Below, in pieces: positions 8,083-16,860 of a stretch of 64,000 nucleotides of DNA. The DNA lies in NCBI GenBank assembly GCA_050480245.1, contig JBCNEQ010000001.1; one strand, given 5' to 3'. A program made the position numbers and the translations under genes. The notes below the pieces were generated by a model. The model did not search any database. It saw only the letters and a program-made list of their open reading frames with translations, and had not been told where the DNA came from. Source of the stretch: Anoxybacillus sp050480245. Lineage in GTDB: Bacteria > Bacillota > Bacilli > Bacillales > Anoxybacillaceae. The stretch's first letter is position 1. Each line of letters opens with the position of its first letter.

Positions 8083-9026
8083 GATCTCACCGCTTCGTAC
8101 ATATATATTTGATCAACTTTTTCTTTTTTCACTGCACCTATTGCCTCTAAATAGTCCAGTTGGCCAATCGTTTCAGACATCGTCAATAAAAATTCCCGTT
8201 CATATACGGTTGGAAAAAGCGCTCGGCATACGTCAAATGCCGTCATCGGCTTTTCGCTCAGCAATTGCCACACGTACTGTGCACGTTCTTTTTGTTTTTC
8301 AAGCCGATTGTCAATAAGCGGTGCGACATCCGTCACATCTTCCCCATGTCCCGTAACAATTGTTGTAATGTCGTACTGGAGTAGTTTTTTTAATGAATCA
8401 TTATATTGCAAAAGTGGCTTCGGTCGTTCCTTTTCACCAATTTCAGGCGGCTCTAACAGCGGATTCGATGAAATGGTTGCTAATAGATGATCTCCTCCGA
8501 TCATCAGACCGTCCGCTTCACGATACAACACGATGTGACTTTGCGCATGACCTGGCGTTTCGATAACTATCCAGCCTTCGATCACATCCCCTTCTTTTAC
8601 TTCTTGTGTGAGCGAGCGCTCGCACGAAAAGCGAAGAGAACGCCGAAAGTTTCCTAGTTTCGTCACACCCTCTTCACCAACGCCACACTCGATTAAAAAT
8701 TGTTCGAAATATTGTTGGTGCCACGAAAAAAAAGCAGCATCTTTCGCAATCCAAGGGGCGGCTTTCCGATGACCAATGACGGGAATGGTCGAAGGTAAAT
8801 AATCAAGTAATCCAACATGATCCGGATGGTGATGTGTAATGATCACTTGTTCAATATCTGTCGGTTGGTAGCCGATGTTCTGCAATTCACGAACGAACAC
8901 ATGCCATGCTTCTTCCGTTTTTACACCCGCATCGATGAGCGTTAAACGATCCCCTTCGATAATATACATGTTCACATCCCCAACGGCAAATGGCGTTGGG
9001 ACGACAATACGATGCAACTGTTCCAT
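8079..9026 (-). CDS. yqjP: MBL-fold metallo-hydrolase YqjP
   Basis: A 315-residue metallo-beta-lactamase-fold hydrolase. The zinc motif HxHxDH is present as HHHPDH at residues 65-70, with downstream ligand regions TPGHAQSHIV and GGDHLL and the late His in TGHGEDV. A C-terminal winged-helix-like segment of about 70 residues follows, as in RNase Z-like/glyoxalase-like YqjP proteins. The substrate is unknown. It is the first gene of a two-gene operon with yqjQ. A strong GGAGTCAG-type site lies before ATG at 9026. Confidence 0.88.
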   Translation of the reverse strand: MEQLHRIVVPTPFAVGDVNMYIIEGDRLTLIDAGVKTEEAWHVFVRELQNIGYQPTDIEQVIITHHHPDHVGLLDYLPSTIPVIGHRKAAPWIAKDAAFFSWHQQYFEQFLIECGVGEEGVTKLGNFRRSLRFSCERSLTQEVKEGDVIEGWIVIETPGHAQSHIVLYREADGLMIGGDHLLATISSNPLLEPPEIGEKERPKPLLQYNDSLKKLLQYDITTIVTGHGEDVTDVAPLIDNRLEKQKERAQYVWQLLSEKPMTAFDVCRALFPTVYEREFLLTMSETIGQLDYLEAIGAVKKEKVDQIYMYEAVRS

Positions 9027-9158
9027 TTTTCTGACTCCTTCATTATATCATCATAACTTTTCGTTTCGTCTGTTTATCAGTTTACACTTATTTTCTTTGT
9101 TTGTCATTTATTTTTATTTATTTATTAAAAAATTCAGAAAATAAAATCGTGAAACCTA

Positions 9159-9188
9159 TTGACAACACGCTTGTTTTTCATGCATAAT
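9159..9188 (+). promoter_or_regulatory. Sigma-A promoter of the proI T-box leader
   Basis: TTGACA at 9159-9164 and CATAAT at 9183-9188 are separated by 18 bp. The start point is expected near 9195, just before the leader RNA. Confidence 0.75.
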
Positions 9189-9194
9189 TGCAAA

Positions 9195-9440
9195 CAAATC
9201 ATATATGTACGAAGCGATGACTAGGGCCAGTACATGATAAACGGTAAAAGAGAGTGAAACCCGTTGGCTGAAAGGTTTCATTACCCTCTTTATCATGGAA
9301 CCTACCCTATGAGCTGTTAGGCAAACCTAACCGTCTTGCCGACGATACCGGCATAAGAGGTGGGCACATTGTGCCAACAAAGGTGGTACCGCGGAAATAA
9401 AGACCTTTCCGTCCTTTATCGGACGAAAGGTCTTTTTTAT
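9195..9440 (+). ncRNA. T-box riboswitch, proline-specific, upstream of proI
   Basis: The leader contains the T-box sequence AGGTGGTACCGCGG at 9381-9394 and stem I elements with CATGATAAA/TTTATCATG pairing. In the specifier loop GAACCTA, the codon CCT (proline) lies at 9301-9303 and is followed by a purine. The NCCA-pairing base T fits a discriminator A. A strong intrinsic terminator (about 9400-9439, stem AAGACCTTTCCGTCC) follows and competes with the antiterminator. Uncharged tRNA-Pro would allow readthrough into proI. This fills the 437-bp gap 9027-9463, and the specifier matches the downstream proline gene. Confidence 0.95.
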
Positions 9441-9463
9441 TTTGGAGAGGAGGAGGAGAAAGT

Positions 9464-10285
9464 ATGACAATCACGTTTCTCGGTGCAGGATCGATGGCAG
9501 AAGCACTTATTTCTGGGGTGACACAAACGTTATATAAGCCAGAGCAAATGATCGTAACGAATCGCTCTCGAATGGAACGACTGACATATATGCAACAAAC
9601 ATACGGGGTACGAATCGACACAGATAAAGCAAAAGCAGTAAAAGAAGCTCATATCGTGATTTTAGCGATGAAGCCAAAAGACGTTGCGGATAGCTTGACG
9701 TCGATCAAACATGCATTTAACGAACAGCAACTTATTATTTCATTGCTTGCAGGAGTAACAACCGATACAATTGCATCGCTCATTGGAAAACAAATGCCTG
9801 TCATTCGCGCCATGCCAAACACATCAGCGGCGATCGGGCAATCCGCCACAGCGTTAGCAAAAGGTACCTATGCAACAGCTGAACATCTACACATGGCAAA
9901 AGAGCTATTTGAAACAGTCGGAATCGTTACGATTGTTGATGAGCAGCATTTACACGCAGTGACAGGGTTATCCGGCAGCGGACCAGCGTACGTTTACTAT
10001 TTAGTTGAAGCGATGGAAAAAGCAGCGGATGAAATCGGGCTTGAACGCGATATTGCCAAAGAGCTTATTTTACAAACAATTATCGGCGCGGCCCATATGT
10101 TAAAAGCAACGAACAAACATCCGTCTGTTTTGCGCAAAGAAGTGACAAGTCCAGGCGGAACGACAGAAGCAGGCATCGGCGTGCTTGAGCGTTATCGCTA
10201 TCAAGAAGCGATGATTGCCTGTATTAAACGAGCGACCGAACGTTCAAAAGAACTCGGTGAGGCACTGTTTTCCTCCGTTCAATAA
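9464..10285 (+). CDS. proI: Pyrroline-5-carboxylate reductase
   Basis: The 273-residue enzyme reduces 1-pyrroline-5-carboxylate to proline with NAD(P)H, the last step of proline synthesis. The N-terminal Rossmann motif FLGAGSMAEALISG, the MPNTSAAIG segment, and the C-terminal dimerisation signatures SGSGPAYVY and VTSPGGTTEAG are all intact. GGAGGAGGAG precedes ATG at 9464. It follows a proline T-box terminator and corresponds in position to B. subtilis proI (yqjO). Confidence 0.95.
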   Translation: MTITFLGAGSMAEALISGVTQTLYKPEQMIVTNRSRMERLTYMQQTYGVRIDTDKAKAVKEAHIVILAMKPKDVADSLTSIKHAFNEQQLIISLLAGVTTDTIASLIGKQMPVIRAMPNTSAAIGQSATALAKGTYATAEHLHMAKELFETVGIVTIVDEQHLHAVTGLSGSGPAYVYYLVEAMEKAADEIGLERDIAKELILQTIIGAAHMLKATNKHPSVLRKEVTSPGGTTEAGIGVLERYRYQEAMIACIKRATERSKELGEALFSSVQ

Positions 10286-10356
10286 GGCAAATTGTTTTTC
10301 TTTTCCAAACGGACGTGGTATCATTCGTAATGAAAGATACGACGGGAGGGATTCAT

Positions 10357-11355
10357 ATGCTCTTTTCACCATATACGATTCGAGACGTCACATTAAAAAA
10401 CCGCATCGTGATGTCGCCGATGTGTATGTATGCGTGCGATCGCGAAGACGGAACAGTTCACAACTGGCATCTCATTCATTATGCATCTCGTGCTGTCGGG
10501 CAAGTCGGACTTATTATTGTTGAAGCGACAGCCGTGACGCCACAAGGACGAATTTCGTCACGCGATTTAGGCATTTGGGATGATGACCATATCGATGGAT
10601 TGCGTACACTTACCTCACTTGTTCACGAACAAGGCGCCAAAATCGGCATCCAACTTGCCCATGCCGGACGAAAAGCGAACGTTGCTGGGGAAATCTTCGC
10701 TCCATCGCCACTTCCGTTCGATGAAACGATGCGTACGCCAAAAGAGATGACGAAAGCCGATATTGAAGAAACGATTCATGCGTTTCAAAACGGCGCACGT
10801 CGCGCCAAGGAAGCTGGATTTGATGTCATCGAAATTCACGCTGCTCATGGCTATCTCATTAACGAGTTTTTATCGCCGCTTACAAACAAACGAACAGATG
10901 AATACGGGGAAAATCGCTACCGCTTTTTAAGTGAAGTGATTGAAGCGGTAAAAGAAGTATGGAGCGGACCGTTGTTTGTTCGTATTTCTGCTTCTGACTA
11001 TCACCCAGACGGTTTAACGGTAAACGACTACGTCGAATATGCCAAACGTATGAAAGCGCAAGGTGTTGATCTTATTGATGTGAGCTCTGGCGCTGTCGTT
11101 CCAGCAAAAATTGATGCGTATCCAGGTTATCAAGTGCCGTTTGCGGAAACAATTCGCCGTGAAGCAAATGTCGCAACTGGTGCTGTTGGACTTATTACTT
11201 CCGGACGGCAAGCGGAAGAAATTTTGCGCAACAACCGCGCCGATTTGATTTTCATCGGGCGCGAACTTCTTCGCAACCCATATTGGCCAAAAACAGCCGC
11301 AAACGAACTTGGCATTCAGCTTGAAGCACCGAAACCATATGTCAGAGGGTGGTAA
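10357..11355 (+). CDS. namA: NADPH dehydrogenase NamA (old yellow enzyme, YqjM)
   Basis: A 332-residue FMN-dependent ene-reductase that reduces activated C=C bonds with NADPH. It starts at ATG 10357, after GGGAGGG at 10344-10350; an upstream in-frame codon at 10315 lacks a site. It shows the YqjM-type SPMCMYAC active-site Cys/Tyr region, IEIHAAHGYL, FVRISASDY and the C-terminal FIGRELLRNPYW. The length fits B. subtilis YqjM (338). It follows proI by 71 bp and may be read from it. It ends at a bidirectional terminator. Confidence 0.93.
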   Translation: MLFSPYTIRDVTLKNRIVMSPMCMYACDREDGTVHNWHLIHYASRAVGQVGLIIVEATAVTPQGRISSRDLGIWDDDHIDGLRTLTSLVHEQGAKIGIQLAHAGRKANVAGEIFAPSPLPFDETMRTPKEMTKADIEETIHAFQNGARRAKEAGFDVIEIHAAHGYLINEFLSPLTNKRTDEYGENRYRFLSEVIEAVKEVWSGPLFVRISASDYHPDGLTVNDYVEYAKRMKAQGVDLIDVSSGAVVPAKIDAYPGYQVPFAETIRREANVATGAVGLITSGRQAEEILRNNRADLIFIGRELLRNPYWPKTAANELGIQLEAPKPYVRGW

Positions 11356-11361
11356 AACACG

Positions 11362-11393
11362 AAAAAGGATGTCACATCGTGGACATCCTTTTT
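11362..11393. terminator. Bidirectional terminator
   Basis: The 12-bp stem AAAAAGGATGTC/GACATCCTTTTT separates namA (+) from the convergent CHY zinc-finger gene (-). T-runs are present on both strands. Confidence 0.85.
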
Positions 11394-11712
11394 ATACTTC
11401 AAAATAATAATGTGCGTGGAGTTGACATCCCGGATTAAACGCCGCGTTGCAATGTGGGCAATGGTAATCGCCCGTCATATATTGTTCAATCGTCAGCTCC
11501 GTTTGACAAACACCACATAAAACCGCTCTTTCATAAAAACGCTCTTTCGGCCATACCGCATGCTTGCCACAACCATGTTCTTCATGACAGTACACGCACG
11601 GGAAATACGTTTGACAACAATAAAACTTAATCGCAATGACATCACGTTCACTATGGTAATGTACGCATCTCGTCTGTTTGTCGGTGACGTTTCCTTTTAC
11701 TTCGATCATCAC
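11392..11712 (-). CDS. CHY zinc finger protein
   Basis: A 106-residue zinc-binding protein. The CHY-type pattern starts with C16-x-H-Y-H, followed by the CCQTYFPCVYCHEEHGCGKH cluster and two CxxC pairs (CGVC near 76 and CPHC near 94). A bacterial single-domain CHY protein of unknown role, possibly redox- or protein-binding. Its ATG overlaps the rnz stop (ATGA, 11709-11712), so it is coupled to RNase Z. Confidence 0.85.
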   Translation of the reverse strand: MMIEVKGNVTDKQTRCVHYHSERDVIAIKFYCCQTYFPCVYCHEEHGCGKHAVWPKERFYERAVLCGVCQTELTIEQYMTGDYHCPHCNAAFNPGCQLHAHYYFEV

Positions 11713-12644
11713 TCATCATTCCCTTTTCTTAGAATCGGAAACGAGGCAAAATCAGACGCCATCGCTACATTCGGAAAAATTGCCTTTGTCTCTTCCAGAA
11801 GTTGGTTGCACATTTCCCCTTGATAACGCGAGCTAATATGTGTCAAAATAAGCTGCTTCGCCCCAGCCCGCTTCGCCACCTCAGCCGCTTGCACCGTTGT
11901 GGAATGATAGTAATCTCGCGCTAAATGGGCTTCGTTTGCACTAAACGTTGCTTCATGTACGAGCACGTCCACTCCTTCGGCAAGTTCCACACTTGCCTCA
12001 CAATAACGCGTATCTCCCATAATCGCAATCATACGTCCTTTTTTTGGAGGGGCAACAAATTTTCGTCCATCAATCACCGTTCCATCGTCTAACGTAACGA
12101 GCTCTCCACGCTTAATTTGTTGATAAATCGGACCTGGCTTCACCCCAAGTGCGTGCAGCTCGTCAACAAGCAACGTACCCGGCAAATCTTTTTCGACAAT
12201 TCGAAAACCGTACGAAGGCAACCCGTGATCAAGCAATTTTGCTGTAACAACAAACTGTTCGTCTTCAAATATGACTCCTTCTGTAAACTCTTCAATATAC
12301 AACTCATATTTCAGTCGCGTACCACTTACCGTTAGTGCTGTTTCGATAAACGAACGAATACCAGCCGGACCATAAACAAAAAGAGGAGTCTCTCCTCCTT
12401 GAAATGAGCGACTTCCAAGCAACCCCGGCAAACCAAAAATATGATCGCCATGTAAGTGCGTAATAAAAATGCGCTCAATGCGTCTTGGACGGATAGACGT
12501 ATGTAAAATTTGATGCTGTGTTGCTTCTCCGCAATCAAATAACCACGTCGCTCCTCTTTCTTCTAACAACTGAAGAGCAATGGCTGATACGTTTCTACCT
12601 TTTGATGGGACACCAGAGCCTGTCCCTAAAAACAATAATTCCAC
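11709..12644 (-). CDS. rnz: Ribonuclease Z
   Basis: A tRNA 3'-processing endonuclease of about 311 residues. It carries the zinc motif THLHGDHIFGLPG, later ligand regions IMGDTRYC and LILTHISSRY, and the flexible-arm region at 150-200. The frame is open to 12683, but the family start VELLFLGTGSG corresponds to GTG at 12644. GAGGAGA lies about 9 nt before it, and the resulting length matches B. subtilis Rnz (307). Divergent from zwf. Confidence 0.93.
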   Translation of the reverse strand: MELLFLGTGSGVPSKGRNVSAIALQLLEERGATWLFDCGEATQHQILHTSIRPRRIERIFITHLHGDHIFGLPGLLGSRSFQGGETPLFVYGPAGIRSFIETALTVSGTRLKYELYIEEFTEGVIFEDEQFVVTAKLLDHGLPSYGFRIVEKDLPGTLLVDELHALGVKPGPIYQQIKRGELVTLDDGTVIDGRKFVAPPKKGRMIAIMGDTRYCEASVELAEGVDVLVHEATFSANEAHLARDYYHSTTVQAAEVAKRAGAKQLILTHISSRYQGEMCNQLLEETKAIFPNVAMASDFASFPILRKGNDE

Positions 12645-12763
12645 GCTACGATCTCCTCTCTTATCTTTCATCAGATAAAACATTTGCGTTTACCACAATA
12701 AACCTCTAAAATTACATTATCATGAACCTTTCAAAAAATGAATAAAAGCGAGGTATATGATCC

Positions 12764-14251
12764 GTGACTGACGTACAACCAAAAGCGACAATTGTAATTT
12801 TTGGTGCGACTGGCGACTTAGCAAAACGTAAACTATTCCCATCTATTTATAAACTTTATCAAAAAGGAAAGCTTGCTGAACAGTTTGCGGTTGTTGGTGT
12901 TGCCCGTCGTCCACATACTGACGAGTCATTTCGTTCCTATGTAAGAGAAACGATTGAGGAAGCAACGAAACAAGAACTGATTGATGACAAATTTATTTCT
13001 CATTTTTACTATCATTCATTAGATGCAACAAATACGCAATCATATGAACAATTAAATGAATTATTAACTCGTGTGGAAGAACAATTTCATATTCCAGGCA
13101 ACCGCATTTTTTACTTGGCGATGGCACCGGAATTTTTCGGAACGATTACATCGCACTTGAAATCCGAGGGGCTGACGGCCACAAACGGATGGACGCGATT
13201 AGTCATTGAAAAACCGTTCGGTCATGATTTACAAAGCGCAAAAAAACTAAATGAAGAAATACGCCAATCGTTTTCAGAGGAGCAAATTTTCCGTATTGAC
13301 CATTATCTCGGCAAAGAAATGGTGCAAAACATCGAGGTCATTCGTTTTGCGAACGCCATTTTCGAACCGCTCTGGAATAACCGCTTTATTGCCAATATTC
13401 AAATTACATCAAGCGAAACGCTCGGTGTAGAAGATCGCGGCCGCTATTATGACCATTCCGGCGCGCTTCGCGATATGGTACAAAACCATATGTTGCAAAT
13501 GGTTGCCCTTTTGGCAATGGAACCGCCAATTAAGTTAACGACAGACGATATTCGTAGCGAAAAAGTAAAAGTGCTTCGTGCGCTTCGTCCGATGACACAC
13601 GATGACGTAGAAACATATTTCGTGCGTGGGCAATACGGACGCGGCATCGTGCGCGGGCAACAAGTCGTCGGGTATCGTGAAGAACATAGTGTCGATCCAA
13701 ACTCCAATACGGAAACATTTGTTGCAGGGAAATTAATGATCGACAACTTCCGCTGGGCAGGTGTGCCGTTTTACATACGAACAGGAAAACGAATGACGGA
13801 AAAATCGACGAAAATCGTTGTGCAATTTAAAGATGTGCCGATGAACTTATATTATCGCACAAGCGAACACGTTCATCCGAACTTGCTCGTCATCCATATT
13901 CAGCCCGATGAAGGCATTACCCTTCATTTAAACGCGAAAAAAAGCGGCGAAAGCATGAAAACGACGCCAATTAAGCTCGATTACTGCAACAACTGCATCG
14001 ATGGCATCAATACGCCGGAAGCGTATGAGAAATTGTTATATGACTGCATGCGCGGCGATGCGACAAACTTTACGCATTGGGATGAAGTCGCTGCTTCATG
14101 GAGCTTTGTCGACCCAATTTCGGAAGTGTGGGCAAACACAAAAGCGGTGGACTTTCCGAACTACGAAGCAGGCTCGATGGGACCGAAAAAAGCGGATGAA
14201 CTATTGCAAAAAGACGGCTTCCATTGGTGGCCACTAAACGGAACAATGTAA
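12764..14251 (+). CDS. zwf: Glucose-6-phosphate 1-dehydrogenase
   Basis: A 495-residue enzyme that oxidises glucose 6-phosphate to 6-phosphogluconolactone with NADP+, opening the oxidative pentose phosphate pathway. It has the dinucleotide motif GATGDLAKRK at residues 15-24, the active-site IDHYLGKE with the substrate Lys and catalytic His, and RTGKRM. GTG start at 12764 after GCGAGGT. Followed after 13 nt by a cyclase-family hydrolase gene and facing gndA, so both dehydrogenases of the branch are neighbours. Confidence 0.96.
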   Translation: MTDVQPKATIVIFGATGDLAKRKLFPSIYKLYQKGKLAEQFAVVGVARRPHTDESFRSYVRETIEEATKQELIDDKFISHFYYHSLDATNTQSYEQLNELLTRVEEQFHIPGNRIFYLAMAPEFFGTITSHLKSEGLTATNGWTRLVIEKPFGHDLQSAKKLNEEIRQSFSEEQIFRIDHYLGKEMVQNIEVIRFANAIFEPLWNNRFIANIQITSSETLGVEDRGRYYDHSGALRDMVQNHMLQMVALLAMEPPIKLTTDDIRSEKVKVLRALRPMTHDDVETYFVRGQYGRGIVRGQQVVGYREEHSVDPNSNTETFVAGKLMIDNFRWAGVPFYIRTGKRMTEKSTKIVVQFKDVPMNLYYRTSEHVHPNLLVIHIQPDEGITLHLNAKKSGESMKTTPIKLDYCNNCIDGINTPEAYEKLLYDCMRGDATNFTHWDEVAASWSFVDPISEVWANTKAVDFPNYEAGSMGPKKADELLQKDGFHWWPLNGTM

Positions 14252-14264
14252 GGAGGAAACACCT

Positions 14265-14876
14265 ATGAAAATGTACGATGTCACCGCTCCCATTTTCGAA
14301 GGGATGCCTGTGTATAAAAACAAACCGGAAAAACAACCGAAACTAACAACCGTCACGAACGATTACGTCACCGAATCGCGCATCGATATGGATGTGCATA
14401 CAGGCACGCACATTGATGCGCCGCTCCATATGGTAAAAGACGGAGAAACGTTTGAAACGATTCCGCTTGAAAAACTTGTCGGCTACTGCAAAGTATTGGA
14501 CGTCACACACGTCAACGATCGCATTACAAAAGACGATCTCATCCATTTTGATATTCAAGAGAACGATTTTATCTTATTCAAAACGAAAAATTCGTTCGAC
14601 GACGCCTTTAACTTTGAATTTATTTACGTTGCTGAAGATGCGGCAACATATTTAGCCGAAAAACGCATTCGCGGCGTCGGCATTGATGCGCTCGGCGTCG
14701 AACGCAACCAAACAGGACACCCAACACATAAAACGTTGTTCGGTCACGGCATTATCGTCATCGAAGGACTTCGGCTAAAAGACGTACCAGCAGGCGAATA
14801 TTGGATGGTTGCCGCTCCGCTTAAACTCGTCGGCACTGACGCTGCTCCAGCGCGCGTATTATTGTTTGAACAATAA
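14265..14876 (+). CDS. Cyclase-family metal-dependent hydrolase (kynurenine formamidase-like)
   Basis: A 203-residue member of the PF04199 cyclase family. The metal-binding signature HTGTHIDAPLHM sits near residue 45 and the second His/Glu region HPTHKTLFGHGI...EGL near 145-165. Family members are kynurenine formamidases, isatin hydrolases and related amide or lactone-type hydrolases. AGGAGG precedes ATG 14265, and the gene starts 13 nt after the zwf stop, so it is co-transcribed with zwf. The biochemical role is not known from sequence. Confidence 0.85.
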   Translation: MKMYDVTAPIFEGMPVYKNKPEKQPKLTTVTNDYVTESRIDMDVHTGTHIDAPLHMVKDGETFETIPLEKLVGYCKVLDVTHVNDRITKDDLIHFDIQENDFILFKTKNSFDDAFNFEFIYVAEDAATYLAEKRIRGVGIDALGVERNQTGHPTHKTLFGHGIIVIEGLRLKDVPAGEYWMVAAPLKLVGTDAAPARVLLFEQ

Positions 14877-14917
14877 ACGAACCCCCTAGAGCCATTTGCC
14901 CTAGGGGGTTCGTTTTA
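14877..14917. terminator. Bidirectional terminator between zwf operon and gndA
   Basis: The 13-bp stem ACGAACCCCCTAG/CTAGGGGGTTCGT (14877-14913) has T-rich ends on the + strand. It begins within the stop region of the cyclase gene and reaches the gndA stop codon. Confidence 0.85.
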
Positions 14918-16324
14918 TTTCAGCCATTCCGTATGGAACACGCCTTCTTTGTCGATGCGCTCGTATGTGTGGGCACCGAAGTAGTCGCGCTGGGCTTGGA
15001 TCAGGTTCGCTGGCAATGTTTCCATCCGGTAGCTGTCGTAGTATGCTAAAGCGCTGGCAAATGCCGGAACCGGGATACCGCGCATCGCTGCTGTTGCGAC
15101 GATTTCACGGAGCGATTGTTGATAGTTTTCGACGATGTCTTTAAAGTATGGGTCAAGCAATAAGTTTGGCAACGCTGGATCACGGTCGTACGCTTCTTTA
15201 ATTTTTTGTAAAAATTGTGCACGAATGATGCAGCCGCCGCGGAAAATCATCGCGATATTACCGTATTGTAAATTCCAGTTGTACTCTTCAGATGCGGCCT
15301 TCATTTGCGCAAAGCCTTGGGCGTACGAGCAAATTTTGCTCATGTAAAGCGCGCGGCGTACCGCTTCAATAAAGTGCGCACGATCTCCTTCATACGGTTT
15401 CACGGCAGGACCAGCTAATAGCTTGCTTGCTTTCACGCGCTCTTCTTTCATCGCCGAAATGAAGCGAGCAAATACCGATTCCGTAATAATCGGAAGCGGG
15501 ACGCCTAAATCGAGCGCGTTTTGGCTCGTCCATTTCCCTGTTCCTTTTTGTCCTGCTTTGTCTAAAATGACATCGACAAGCGGCTTTCCTGTTTCTTCAT
15601 CAATTTTCGTGAAAATATCTGCCGTAATTTCGATTAAATAGCTGTCTAATTCCCCTTTATTCCACTCGTCAAACACTTCATGAAGCTCTTGTGCGTTTAA
15701 GCCGAGCACATGTTTTAATAAAAAGTACGCTTCGGCAATTAATTGCATATCGCCGTATTCGATGCCGTTATGCACCATTTTTACGTAATGGCCCGCACCG
15801 TCTGGACCGATGTACGTTGTGCACGGCTCCCCATCGACTTTTGCCGCGATCGCTTCAAAAATCGGACGAACGAGTTCGTGCGCTTCTTTTTGTCCGCCCG
15901 GCATGATGGAAGGACCTTTCAACGCCCCTTCTTCTCCGCCGGAAACGCCTGTACCGATAAAATGAATGCCGAGTTCCGCAAGTTCTTTATTGCGACGTTG
16001 TGTATCTTTAAAATACGTATTGCCGCCATCGATGACGATATCGCCTTTTTCTAAATACGGCTTTAATTGTTCAATCGTTGCATCTGTTGCCGCTCCTGCT
16101 TTTACCATTAATAAAATTTTGCGTGGCTTCTCAAGTGCGTTAACAAACTCTTCGATGCTATATGTACCGACGATGTTTTTTCCTTCCGCTTCTTGTAAAA
16201 ACTCGTCCGTTTTTTCACGCGAACGGTTATATACTGCTACCGAATACCCGCGGCTCTCAATATTGAGCGCCAAGTTTTTTCCCATGACCGCTAAACCGAT
16301 CACACCAATTTGTTGTTTCGCCAT
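14915..16324 (-). CDS. gndA: 6-phosphogluconate dehydrogenase, decarboxylating
   Basis: A 469-residue enzyme converting 6-phosphogluconate to ribulose 5-phosphate and CO2. It shows the Rossmann motif GLAVMGKNLALN, the NADP-preferring NRS turn, the substrate loop GVSGGEEGALKGPSIMPGG, and the catalytic Lys in HYVKMVHNGIEYGDMQ. Corresponds to B. subtilis GndA (YqjI). GGAACG precedes the ATG. Convergent with the zwf operon. Confidence 0.96.
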   Translation of the reverse strand: MAKQQIGVIGLAVMGKNLALNIESRGYSVAVYNRSREKTDEFLQEAEGKNIVGTYSIEEFVNALEKPRKILLMVKAGAATDATIEQLKPYLEKGDIVIDGGNTYFKDTQRRNKELAELGIHFIGTGVSGGEEGALKGPSIMPGGQKEAHELVRPIFEAIAAKVDGEPCTTYIGPDGAGHYVKMVHNGIEYGDMQLIAEAYFLLKHVLGLNAQELHEVFDEWNKGELDSYLIEITADIFTKIDEETGKPLVDVILDKAGQKGTGKWTSQNALDLGVPLPIITESVFARFISAMKEERVKASKLLAGPAVKPYEGDRAHFIEAVRRALYMSKICSYAQGFAQMKAASEEYNWNLQYGNIAMIFRGGCIIRAQFLQKIKEAYDRDPALPNLLLDPYFKDIVENYQQSLREIVATAAMRGIPVPAFASALAYYDSYRMETLPANLIQAQRDYFGAHTYERIDKEGVFHTEWLK

Positions 16325-16388
16325 AGTAAACGTTCCTTTCTATTTTTGTTTGTTCAACAAAGAACATACCATAATCTTCTTTTCTCGT

Positions 16389-16856
16389 TCAAGTGTTCTG
16401 TTTCTCATTCCTCATATGTTCTTTAATGGTGCTTGCTCCTTCTAAATTGTCAAACAAGATCATCGGGTCAATCACGGTAATGAGTCGATCAGGCAAATTC
16501 GCAATACCGATGAAATATGGCGTCTGTTGATAAGCAAGCATATTCACTTGCTTCATCATATGTGGTGGAATATCAATAATTTCTTTTGCATCATCCACGA
16601 TAAATGCTACATGCATATCCCCCATATGGACGACGATGAGCCGTGTTTTTTCTGTTTCCGTATATGGATGACGATATAAAATTTGCGACGTATCAAGCAC
16701 GGGAACGATCTCACCGCGAATGCGAACAACCCCAAGCATGTACGAAGGCATGCTTGGAATGAGCGTCGGATGGCTCATCTTTTCAATGGAAACGACATGT
16801 TCAACCGGAATGGCGTATTGTTCATTAGACAATTGGAAAACGACGACTTTATTCAT
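16389..16856 (-). CDS. cheW: Chemotaxis protein CheW
   Basis: A 155-residue CheW-domain coupling protein linking chemoreceptors to the kinase CheA. It covers the whole SH3-like CheW fold: VVVFQLSNEQYAIPVEHV, VRIRGEIVPVLD and a C-terminal NLPDRLITVID. The frame extends to 16964, but that overlaps the peptidase gene; GAGGGGGTGAAACG precedes ATG 16856, which gives the family start. It follows the peptidase gene by 4 nt. A single cheW with no other chemotaxis gene nearby. Confidence 0.9.
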   Translation of the reverse strand: MNKVVVFQLSNEQYAIPVEHVVSIEKMSHPTLIPSMPSYMLGVVRIRGEIVPVLDTSQILYRHPYTETEKTRLIVVHMGDMHVAFIVDDAKEIIDIPPHMMKQVNMLAYQQTPYFIGIANLPDRLITVIDPMILFDNLEGASTIKEHMRNEKQNT

Positions 16857-16860
16857 CGTT

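Noticed and set aside
10315..10356. Longer N-terminus for namA
   Set aside because: The extra 14 residues lack a ribosome site, while GGGAGGG stands in front of ATG 10357, which gives the family start.
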